A stretch of DNA of 64,000 nt. Source: Scytonematopsis contorta HA4267-MV1 (GTDB taxonomy: Bacteria > Cyanobacteriota > Cyanobacteriia > Cyanobacteriales > Nostocaceae). Shown one piece after another: positions 7,097 to 14,703 of the stretch. Numbering within the stretch: the stretch's first letter is position 1; each line of letters starts with the position of its first letter. The DNA is taken from NCBI GenBank assembly GCA_019359035.1, contig JAHHIC010000034.1, forward strand, positions 1-64,000. Direction: 5' to 3'. The notes beneath the pieces were generated by a model. It had not been told where the DNA came from and searched no databases. It was given only the letters and a program-made list of their open reading frames with translations. The translations under genes were made by a program, and so were the position numbers.

Positions 7097-8272
7097 AATA
7101 TGTATTTGAATCATTTCGCTCTGAAAGTCTCTTCTAGATGCAATCTCAACTGCTCATATTGTTATGTTTATAACAAAGGAGATTCGAGTTGGAATGAGCG
7201 GTCACCGATAATGTCAGAGGAAGTCTTCGATGCCACGCTTGCTCGCATCCGGCATCACTGTATATCGACAAATCAAAAGTTAGCGTCACTAGCTTTTCAT
7301 GGTGGTGAGCCGACTCTTATTGGAATCAAGAGATTTGAATCATGGTGCAACAAGGCAATGACATTCCTAGGGGATATTGCAAAAGTCAAGCTAGTTATCC
7401 AAACTAATGGAGCTCTCATCAATCAAGCATGGGCAGAGCTATTTCGGAAATATGATGTGCAAGTCGGGATTAGTATGGATGGTCCTCAACAATTGCACGA
7501 CACCTTCCGCATTGACCAAAAAGGTCATGGATCTTATGATTCGATTATGCGAGGACTGATGGCATTGCGTGAAGCCGAGGTGCCATTTGGTATTTTGGCA
7601 GTCGTCCAACTTGGTGCTAATCCTCTAGAAATCCATCACCACTTTGTCGGACTTGGATGCAAAAGTATCTCCTATTTGCTACCCGCCTTTACCCATGACA
7701 CGATAGCACCAATTCATCAACAGTACGGTACAACACCTTGTGCCGACTTTCTTATTCCTATTTATGATGACTGGTTCTTAAATAACACTCTGGATGTGAG
7801 AATCAGAGAATTTTGGGATATAGGCAGACTTATTTTGGGAGGCACAAGTAAAGTTGATGCCCTAGGTAATTCCCCATATAACTTTATCTTTGTAGAAACT
7901 GATGGTGAAATTGAGGGTCTAGACTTACTGCGTATTTGCGATGAGGATCTTTACAAGACGGGTATGACAGTGTTTAACTCTGATTTCCAGGAGATTATGG
8001 AGGTCAGCGATCTGCACTCCCGTCTGTTAAGTGGAACGATGCCACTTCCTCAAGGATGTCGCTCCTGCCCTGAGCGTAATACCTGTGCTGGAGGCTATCT
8101 TCCCCATCGTTATTCTCGCGAGCGCAAATTCGATAATCCAAGTGTCTGGTGCGCCGACTTGCTGAAGTTGTTTACACACATCCGGCAGCGGATGGAGGTT
8201 TCAACCGATGAAACGCTTGTATATAGACAGAGGTTATTGGATGAATATCTTGAAGGTTGTTCAGTCCTATGA
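7085..8272 (+). CDS. FxsB-like radical SAM/SPASM peptide maturase
   Basis: The CX3CX2C iron-sulfur motif is at Cys19, Cys23 and Cys26 (SRCNLNCSYCYVYN). It is followed by FHGGEPTL, IQTNGALI and GISMDGP, the usual radical SAM core landmarks. The C-terminal region has a SPASM-like cysteine set (GCRSCPERNTCAGG, then WCADL) and the YSRERKFDNPSVWC stretch typical of FxsB-type maturases, which cross-link side chains in RiPP precursors. FxsB itself is often fused to a HExxH domain; here a separate HExxH gene lies downstream at 11393, so the two functions are split. The start could be 7085, or 7100, which has GGAG at the right distance and lies in the candidate switch. Substrate unknown; the 52-residue peptide or the two ~105-residue proteins are the local candidates. 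Confidence 0.85.
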   Translation: MEMSNMYLNHFALKVSSRCNLNCSYCYVYNKGDSSWNERSPIMSEEVFDATLARIRHHCISTNQKLASLAFHGGEPTLIGIKRFESWCNKAMTFLGDIAKVKLVIQTNGALINQAWAELFRKYDVQVGISMDGPQQLHDTFRIDQKGHGSYDSIMRGLMALREAEVPFGILAVVQLGANPLEIHHHFVGLGCKSISYLLPAFTHDTIAPIHQQYGTTPCADFLIPIYDDWFLNNTLDVRIREFWDIGRLILGGTSKVDALGNSPYNFIFVETDGEIEGLDLLRICDEDLYKTGMTVFNSDFQEIMEVSDLHSRLLSGTMPLPQGCRSCPERNTCAGGYLPHRYSRERKFDNPSVWCADLLKLFTHIRQRMEVSTDETLVYRQRLLDEYLEGCSVL

Positions 8273-8344
8273 TGAAACCTTCAGGCACTTAGATATTCAA
8301 TCAGTTACACAATAAATTATAAGCTTATATCGTCAGTTAAACTC

Positions 8345-10261
8345 ATGTCTCAAAACCAGAAAATTGTTAATTGTGCCATTTATCCAGCCATAGGGATTTC
8401 CCGTATTGGGAATGCTCCTGATGATTATTATCTGGCTTCCGAAATTCCTGGTAAGCCTGCGGAAGTGGAATCAGGCTATAAAGACAGCAAAGGAAGAGTA
8501 AAAAAACAGGTAGCTCGCTTTAGAGTATATGGACTGGCAGAGGATGGTACAGTAGTCAGGGAACTGACTGCTGATGAGGCTGAAATTGAATGGCGGGTAC
8601 ATGTAGCCAACCGAAAAGCAGCTTGGTATCAGTTTAATAATGCTTTGGATCTGGAAGGTTTAGGTATCCCTTCTGCTTTCAGAAATCAAGATATTAAGGG
8701 GGAAAACCGAAAAAAACTAATTATAGATCCTGGTTCTCGCAGCATTTCTGGCAAAAATACTCAGGGTCAAGATTACTACTTAAAAGGTGGGAAGTTCTTT
8801 GACAAAGAAGTGCCTCTAGGAGAAATTCGTACTGACGAAAAAGGGCGACTACTGTTTTTTGGTGGAAGCGGAGACTCTGCTTCTCGCGATCAAAAGCCTG
8901 CTAAAACCTTTGCTAACAATGACGGTTGGCATGACGATGTGTGTGATGGAACGGTGAGAGCTACTGTCAAGCTAGGTGATTTGAAAATGGAGGCTGAGCC
9001 GGCAATAGTAGCAGTAACTCCGCCAAACTTCGGACAAGGATTGTACGGAGTCGTAACAATGTACGACGTAGTAATAGATTTGTTTTACAAGGAAAAATGG
9101 CTGGAAAGACCCGAAAAACCTAACTTTTGGTCAGATATTTTCCCAATTTTTGAGCGTATGACCCAGATGCAATGGGTAAACCAAGGTTTTTTCTTCCTCT
9201 TTGGTCATAATTCCCCCAGCAATTTCAATGCTCCTGACCTGCTCAAAATCCTTTCTGACCCTTCCGAAGCATCCAAACCTGAGCGAGATCGCTTGTTCGA
9301 GTGGTTCCGCAATCCTGAGGGTAATACTTTCCAACCGATAGAGATCCCACCTTGCTACGGGGATGCCTTTGGCGATTATGAAAACATCACTAAAGAAGGA
9401 CTTTCGGTCACCCCTACTCAGTATTTATGGTTACAGCAGTGGGCAGATGGGAATTTTACCACTCAAAAACCAGCTACCTACCAATCCCTGGAAGCTATGC
9501 CCCCAGCATTGCAAACTGAAGCGCTGAACAAAGCAGCGTTGGAAGAATGCTTAGGAGGTGGGTTCCACCCTGGCATCGAGTTGAGTTGGCCAATGCGGGT
9601 TGCTTCGATGTGGAAAACTCCTTTTCGCTTAAATACTTTGTTGGAAGGCGAAGAACCAAAGGATGACTTTGGACCACTGTTGGCATCAAAAATTGCTCTG
9701 GGTTCTGGAGGCCCGGTGGAGGTAAGTGGACCGGGAACTTTGACGCGCTGGCTGGGGGTTCCCTGGCAAACTGACGAGGCAAGTTGCAATTCAGGGTATG
9801 ACACATCTACTTACTTGCCCCTACCTTCATGGTGGGCAGCCCGAATACCCAACCAAGTGTTAAGTGAATCTAGTTATAAGCGTTTGAGCGATCCAACGTT
9901 GAACCGTTTTCAACGACTAAAACATTTTGATTACCGACAAGATTGGCTAAGGGATTTCGGAACGCAATATGAAAACAGAATAAATGCAATGGTGAAGCAT
10001 TGGCACGAACTCGGAATAGTAGGAGAGTGTGATGCCCCTGAGAATAACGAAGAAGGATCTTTACCCAATCGAATATGGGTTGAAATTGATCGCGGACCTT
10101 TTGCTAAGTCCGACCCAAGTTTTGAGCAGATAATACGTGCTGAAAAGGCAGAGCAAGAACAGGTAGTTAAAGCGGAAGAGATGATGATAACAATTGCTGC
10201 CAAAGTACCAGAAGAAAGATCCAAACGGTTAAATCCATTATTTAAACGTGATGAATTATAA
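8345..10261 (+). CDS. LodA-like CTQ-dependent amine oxidase
   Basis: This 638-residue protein matches the LodA/GoxA family of quinoprotein oxidases, which use a cysteine tryptophylquinone made from their own side chains. Diagnostic stretches are the N-terminal CAIYPAIGISRIGNAPDDY, WHDDVCDGTVRATV and PWQTDEASCNSGY. Cys481 in the last stretch is the likely cross-linked cysteine. Trp534 (DWLRDF) is the best tryptophan partner by spacing, though this needs an alignment. LodA oxidises the epsilon-amine of free lysine and GoxA oxidises glycine, both releasing hydrogen peroxide. Here, beside peptide-modifying enzymes, it might act on a lysine of a peptide or generate peroxide as the weapon (inference). 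It overlaps the LodB gene by 11 bases. No signal peptide is visible, as in LodA. Confidence 0.85.
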   Translation: MSQNQKIVNCAIYPAIGISRIGNAPDDYYLASEIPGKPAEVESGYKDSKGRVKKQVARFRVYGLAEDGTVVRELTADEAEIEWRVHVANRKAAWYQFNNALDLEGLGIPSAFRNQDIKGENRKKLIIDPGSRSISGKNTQGQDYYLKGGKFFDKEVPLGEIRTDEKGRLLFFGGSGDSASRDQKPAKTFANNDGWHDDVCDGTVRATVKLGDLKMEAEPAIVAVTPPNFGQGLYGVVTMYDVVIDLFYKEKWLERPEKPNFWSDIFPIFERMTQMQWVNQGFFFLFGHNSPSNFNAPDLLKILSDPSEASKPERDRLFEWFRNPEGNTFQPIEIPPCYGDAFGDYENITKEGLSVTPTQYLWLQQWADGNFTTQKPATYQSLEAMPPALQTEALNKAALEECLGGGFHPGIELSWPMRVASMWKTPFRLNTLLEGEEPKDDFGPLLASKIALGSGGPVEVSGPGTLTRWLGVPWQTDEASCNSGYDTSTYLPLPSWWAARIPNQVLSESSYKRLSDPTLNRFQRLKHFDYRQDWLRDFGTQYENRINAMVKHWHELGIVGECDAPENNEEGSLPNRIWVEIDRGPFAKSDPSFEQIIRAEKAEQEQVVKAEEMMITIAAKVPEERSKRLNPLFKRDEL

Positions 10262-11378
10262 TCACTCGCTTCCTCAGTTGACAGAAGTAATAATTTTAGG
10301 TGGGGGACCCGGTGGAGCCTCCACTGCTTTGACCCTTGGTGCAAGGGGATTTCCAAGTATAGTGTTGGAAGTTGCCTCAGCCGCCAAGACTAAGATTGGG
10401 GAAATTATTTCTCCTAGCTTTACACCGCTGCTCCGCAAAATGGGTCTGGAAAAGCTAATAAATACTTCTGCACATCTTCCTTCTTATGGCAACCGATTTG
10501 TTTGGGGAAATAGTGAACCCGCAGATCGGCTTTTCATTAACCACAGCAATGGCAATGGTTGGCATCTCAACCGGACTGATTTTGAACAGAAACTCTCCCA
10601 ACTGGTAACTGATAGGGGAAATAAGTGGTTTTGGAACTGTCAATTTCTTGAAGCTCATTATAACAATACGGAATGGCAGATTTTGCTAAAATACCAAGGC
10701 AAAAAACAGTTAATAAAAGCTAACTTTTTAGTAGATGCCACGGGAAGAGTAGCAAAGTTGGCTCATTACATCGGGGAAAAAAGAAAATATTACGATCAGT
10801 TGACAGGATTAGCTTGTTACTTTTCTTTAGAAGAAACTGGACATATTTCTCACTTCACCAACGTCGAAGCCGTACCTGATGGCTGGTGGTACGCAGCACC
10901 GCTTCCAGATAACCGCTTAGTCACGGTTTTTATGACCGATGCTGACCTCATTGATAAATCCATGCACAAAACGGAGGGTTACTGGCAAAAACTTCAGGAA
11001 ACGCAGCTAATCAAGGCGCTTTTCCCGACCTCTTCACTATTGAATTCTGAAAAAAGTATCAGAAGCCAACCTGCACAGACCTCCTCTTTGGTATCACCTG
11101 TAGGAGAAGGTTGGTTGGCTGTAGGCGACTCAGCTTTTGCCTACGACCCAATTTCTTCTTACGGCATTGGTTCTGCACTAGGGAGTGGCTATTATGCCGG
11201 AAATGCGATCGCTGATTACCTTAGAGGGTGTAAAGAATCATTGCTAGCTTACCGTATGGTAACAGAACGTGCATTTTTTCAATATCTTCATATGCTGCGT
11301 TACCAATACCTACAAGAGCAGCGCTGGACTGACAGTCGCTTTTGGAATCGCAGACATCAGGAAGAGTTTGGTAACTAA
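10251..11378 (+). CDS. LodB-like FAD-dependent oxidoreductase
   Basis: The N-terminal VIILGGGPGGASTAL is a Rossmann fold for FAD, followed by GEIISPSFTPLL, a mid-protein DATGR and the second FAD motif VGDSAFAYDPISSYGIGSAL. This is the arrangement of tryptophan-halogenase-like flavoproteins that include LodB. LodB proteins are needed to form the quinone cofactor of the partner LodA and usually lie directly downstream, as here. I use the ATG at 10251; a GTG one codon earlier is also possible. It overlaps the end of lodA (ATGAATTATAA is shared), so the pair is translationally coupled. About 375 residues, the expected size. Confidence 0.85.
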   Translation: MNYNHSLPQLTEVIILGGGPGGASTALTLGARGFPSIVLEVASAAKTKIGEIISPSFTPLLRKMGLEKLINTSAHLPSYGNRFVWGNSEPADRLFINHSNGNGWHLNRTDFEQKLSQLVTDRGNKWFWNCQFLEAHYNNTEWQILLKYQGKKQLIKANFLVDATGRVAKLAHYIGEKRKYYDQLTGLACYFSLEETGHISHFTNVEAVPDGWWYAAPLPDNRLVTVFMTDADLIDKSMHKTEGYWQKLQETQLIKALFPTSSLLNSEKSIRSQPAQTSSLVSPVGEGWLAVGDSAFAYDPISSYGIGSALGSGYYAGNAIADYLRGCKESLLAYRMVTERAFFQYLHMLRYQYLQEQRWTDSRFWNRRHQEEFGN

Positions 11379-11392
11379 TTAAGGAGGTAATA

Positions 11393-12574
11393 ATGAAATC
11401 CGAGAATTGCATATACAGAGGTTTCGCGTGCCCTCAAGAGCCATTTAGCGAAGAATTTCTAGAGATACTAGCTACAGAGTACTCACTCGCACTTTGCCAT
11501 GTGTTTATTGAACGATTCAGGAATAAGCTGAGCCACAGTCATAGTGAACTCATAGCTTTTATAGAGGATTCCTTTGAAAGTATTACAACTTTCGATAGTG
11601 TGTGGAATCTAGCATTTGGTAAACTTAAACATGCCTTATTAACAGGAAACAACAGTGATTACATTCATGCAGCTGTAACACTAGGCTTGCATCTCCAGTA
11701 CTGTGGTCGGTTAGGTGCATGGAAAGCGGAACTCCAACCCTCAACTCGTCTACGTTGGGGACACTGGTTGTTACCAATGGCAGATCGACTTGTGGTAGAG
11801 GGTCAGAAACAAAAGGTTATGATTCAGTTAACACATGCAGATAGAACAAATCAAATCACATTTGTGCAGTGTGACGGTAAATGGGAAGGAGAAGGAGTTG
11901 AAGTTCTTCCACAGACCTGTAAGGGTCTCAAACACCTTACCTTGCTGCTTCCAAATACACTCACTGATACCATATTTGATGACCTTCGCCCTGATTTCGG
12001 TGACAACGTTTCTGTTAAGGAAAGTTTGATTCTGTGTGAATCTGCAGGTGAGCTTTTACGCAGTCACTCTGAAGCTTATTTTTTATGGGTGGAACGGGTA
12101 ATCCATTCTATAGTTCCTCTAAAGATGGAGAATGGTATTATTTTAAACAGCAGTATTGAAACCCGACCAGGCATAGTCGGCATCTCACTTCCGTTAACTG
12201 TTTTGGCTCTTGTAGAAACATTGATACATGAAGCTGCTCACCAGCATTTCTATCTGCTTTCAAGGCTTGGAGCCGTTGAAGATGGTACAGATACTACACT
12301 ATACTACTCACCAATAAAGCGGCAGGAACGACCTATTCGCTATATCCTTATAGCTTATCATGCATTTGCTAACGTGGTTTTATTTTATCGTATTTGCCGT
12401 GAAAATAATTTTTCAGAAAGCGAGGCTTGCTACCAAAGAGAGGCAACTTTGTTTCCTCAATTGATCCAACTAGAAACTGCACTTCAAACTTCACGGTCGC
12501 TTACACCACTAGGAAATTCTCTTTGGGAACCACTAGCAGAACGTATACATTGTGGAGATGTTGTAACTGTCTAG
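11393..12574 (+). CDS. HExxH-motif protein, likely peptide beta-hydroxylase
   Basis: The key motif is LIHEAAHQHFYLL, with His279, Glu280 and His283. Such HExxH proteins occur beside or fused to FxsB-type radical SAM enzymes. They were first taken for metalloproteases, and members are now described as 2-oxoglutarate-dependent peptide beta-hydroxylases (family knowledge). The C-terminal part after the motif (YSPIKRQERPIRYILIAYHAFANVVLFYR) fits the same group. The N-terminal ~180 residues are less conserved and may bind the substrate. The start at 11393 is well set by AAGGAGG nine bases upstream. It lies 14 bases after lodB, in the same operon. If correct, the locus contains two distinct hydroxylase types. 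Confidence 0.75.
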   Translation: MKSENCIYRGFACPQEPFSEEFLEILATEYSLALCHVFIERFRNKLSHSHSELIAFIEDSFESITTFDSVWNLAFGKLKHALLTGNNSDYIHAAVTLGLHLQYCGRLGAWKAELQPSTRLRWGHWLLPMADRLVVEGQKQKVMIQLTHADRTNQITFVQCDGKWEGEGVEVLPQTCKGLKHLTLLLPNTLTDTIFDDLRPDFGDNVSVKESLILCESAGELLRSHSEAYFLWVERVIHSIVPLKMENGIILNSSIETRPGIVGISLPLTVLALVETLIHEAAHQHFYLLSRLGAVEDGTDTTLYYSPIKRQERPIRYILIAYHAFANVVLFYRICRENNFSESEACYQREATLFPQLIQLETALQTSRSLTPLGNSLWEPLAERIHCGDVVTV

Positions 12575-12640
12575 AATACCGATTCAGTAAAAGCTGCAAG
12601 ATTTTTCAACCAATCATAACAAAAACAGAGGAAAAATACA

Positions 12641-13822
12641 ATGTATATCGTTCGTGCAATTAAGAGAGAAATTCAAACTTTAGGACTAAGAGGAGTTTCA
12701 GAATTAATATCTGATGACTTCCCTCGGCATCCTAGTAATTCCCAAATATTCTATGTGGACTCCTTAGAGAAACTTGATGAAATTCGCTCTCGCGGTTTTC
12801 AAGTAGATACTGTTAAGGAGAATGAATTCTTCACACCACCTGAGTTGATAGACATTGATGTAGCATCTACTGACGAGCGAGAAGCTAATTGGGGTGCTGA
12901 AAATCTTCACGTTCAGAAATTTTGGAAACTAAAGGCAAGAGGTCAATCTGTAAAAGTCGGTATTTCTGATACTGGTATATTTCCAGAACACGATTGTTTT
13001 GCATCTTTGAACTTGAAAGAATTTATTGAAATCAATAAGGACACCGGAGAAATTTCGCATCCAAATCCTTCCGATTCAACTTTTCATGGCACTCATTGTG
13101 CGGGAATTCTCTGTGGTGTCGAATCAGATGGTATGAGTCGAGGAATATCGCCCGACATAGAACTATATGTTGCCAAAACTTTCAATCCGCAGACATCAGT
13201 AATCAGTCAGAATAAAGCGCTGGAGTGGTTTCATGAAAAACAATGTGACATAGTTTCTTTGTCATTGGGGTGGCCAGGGCTTCATGATGATTTTGCAATT
13301 CCAATGCTTAAATTACTCCAGGGAGGAGCGATTGTATTTGCAGCTTCTGGCAATGACTATACTTCGTCAAATCCATTAAATCGTACTCGTTCACCAGGGA
13401 ATTACCCTTTAGAAGGGTTGATCAGTGTCGGTGCTTATGACACCGATCAGAATATTTGGGTAGACAGTAGTGGTGGAATTCTTGACTGGTCAGATACCTC
13501 TATATTTAAAGGTAAGAAGAATATTATAGTGCCATACCTTGCCGGTCCAGGAGTAGCAATAACCTCATGCGCTCCAGCAAAGGGTAAATATAAGAAAGAT
13601 AGTGGAACCTCAATGGCAACCCCTCATATTGCTGGTATCGCAGCTAATATCCTCTCATATATCCGTATGAAAGGCATTGCCAATGAGAAAATTTTAACGA
13701 GGCAGATTATTGATAATGCTATCGTTGATGCGGGTCAACCAGAATCTGATGAGCGTTATGGAAAGGGGGTACTTTCTGTAGATAAAATTCTGACACAACT
13801 TCAATCTCTGACAACATCCTAA
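12641..13822 (+). CDS. S8 family subtilisin-like protease
   Basis: The catalytic triad is intact: Asp110 (GISDTGIF), His149 (HGTHCAG) and Ser324 (GTSMATPHIAG), with the oxyanion Asn238 (AASGND). The first ~75 residues look like a short prodomain. There is no signal peptide, so it is probably cytoplasmic. In RiPP clusters, such subtilases remove leader peptides from modified precursors. The two small proteins that follow directly are natural substrate candidates (inference). A possible ribosome-binding site, AGAGGAA, precedes the start. An alternative is a housekeeping intracellular protease, but its position inside the modification operon argues against that. Confidence 0.85.
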   Translation: MYIVRAIKREIQTLGLRGVSELISDDFPRHPSNSQIFYVDSLEKLDEIRSRGFQVDTVKENEFFTPPELIDIDVASTDEREANWGAENLHVQKFWKLKARGQSVKVGISDTGIFPEHDCFASLNLKEFIEINKDTGEISHPNPSDSTFHGTHCAGILCGVESDGMSRGISPDIELYVAKTFNPQTSVISQNKALEWFHEKQCDIVSLSLGWPGLHDDFAIPMLKLLQGGAIVFAASGNDYTSSNPLNRTRSPGNYPLEGLISVGAYDTDQNIWVDSSGGILDWSDTSIFKGKKNIIVPYLAGPGVAITSCAPAKGKYKKDSGTSMATPHIAGIAANILSYIRMKGIANEKILTRQIIDNAIVDAGQPESDERYGKGVLSVDKILTQLQSLTTS

Positions 13823-13843
13823 ATTTAATAGCTCAATAAAAAA

Positions 13844-14164
13844 ATGAAAAAAATGGCTAAAGAGAAAATCCTTAATATTGAGGATATATCGGTTTCTTTA
13901 GAGAACAATCAATCCTCAATTAACATAAAAGCATCTGGAAATGTCACATCTAGCGGATGGGAAAATCCCCAACTTGTGCTACACAGTTTTGAACAGCCAC
14001 CACCTGATGGAATATACGACTTCGATTTTGTTGCTGAAACACCAAGCGATATTGACCTACCCGTAGTCACGCCTATCGAAGTAACTGGCAAACTGGAGCC
14101 TATACCAGACAACTTAAAAGGCATCAGAATTCATGCCAGAAACACAAAAGAGTTTTTATTGTGA
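13844..14164 (+). CDS. Small protein, first of a paralogous pair (possible precursor)
   Basis: This 106-residue protein is clearly related to the next gene. Shared landmarks in order are ASGxVTxxGW, a DG-turn, FDFVA followed by an acidic or polar residue and a proline, and VxTPIE. The beta-rich, glycine- and proline-punctuated sequence suggests a compact beta-sandwich rather than a classical short precursor. The tail ends in KEFLL. It follows the subtilase by 21 bases. It could be the modified product, a substrate of the protease or radical SAM enzyme, or a protease inhibitor. I do not recognise the family. The start may be at 13844 or at the ATG at 13853. Confidence 0.65.
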   Translation: MKKMAKEKILNIEDISVSLENNQSSINIKASGNVTSSGWENPQLVLHSFEQPPPDGIYDFDFVAETPSDIDLPVVTPIEVTGKLEPIPDNLKGIRIHARNTKEFLL

Positions 14165-14218
14165 ATCTAACTAAGGGGAGAGCAACCGTGATGATAGAAG
14201 CCCAACTCAATTAGTGCG

Positions 14219-14240
14219 ATCACCCTATGAAAGGGGTGAT
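14219..14240 (+). promoter_or_regulatory. Hairpin between the two paralogous small genes
   Basis: ATCACCC and GGGTGAT form a 7-bp stem with an 8-base loop in the 124-base gap. A seven-codon reading frame (14191-14214) with its own AAGGGGAG sits just before it. This could be a weak attenuator or processing site that changes the ratio of the two small proteins. Function is not established. Confidence 0.35.
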
Positions 14241-14288
14241 TAGAACTCGACATCAAGCAAACATTTCTAAATACTAAGGAGTACATCC

Positions 14289-14600
14289 ATGATCGCCAAA
14301 AATGCAACCAAGACAAAAGTATTTGAAGTACAGGATATAGGGATATCTGCTGAACCACCGAGCTTAACAGCATCCGGAACTGTGACCACGGGAGGTTGGA
14401 AGGATGCCGAATTGATTAAGCGTCCTGCATCATCCGATGGGAAACTAGAATTCGATTTCGTAGCCCAGCCTCCAGATGGCTCTGTGATACAAGTCATAAC
14501 ACCAATTGAGGCAATTTATAGGCTCTCACAAGAGGAACAAAATAACAACCACTTCATCGTTTATGCATCTCAAAATCAAAAGGTAGTTTTCTTGGAATAG
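14289..14600 (+). CDS. Small protein, second of the paralogous pair (possible precursor)
   Basis: This 103-residue paralogue of the preceding gene has TASGTVTTGGW, DGKLEFDFVAQPPDG and VITPIEA. The tail differs except for a final hydrophobic end (VVFLE against EFLL). The start is fixed by AAGGAG nine bases upstream. It is the last gene of the plus-strand locus; the NHLM transporter gene converges on it from the other strand 103 bases later. Duplication of a small protein next to maturation enzymes is typical of precursor peptides, but the length and beta-rich character also fit a structural or inhibitor protein. Function unknown. Confidence 0.7.
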   Translation: MIAKNATKTKVFEVQDIGISAEPPSLTASGTVTTGGWKDAELIKRPASSDGKLEFDFVAQPPDGSVIQVITPIEAIYRLSQEEQNNNHFIVYASQNQKVVFLE

Positions 14601-14703
14601 GGATGTTGGGTCTGCGGAGTTCAAAGAGGTTAATCGATTTGGGTGCGGCTCTTTTCAAAAGATGGTAGTATAATCAAGAGTAATAATAAAAAAGCTTGTC
14701 AAT

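Noticed and set aside
9478-9806. Two minus-strand open frames inside lodA
   Set aside because: They overlap each other and the strongly conserved quinone-site region of lodA, so they are shadows.
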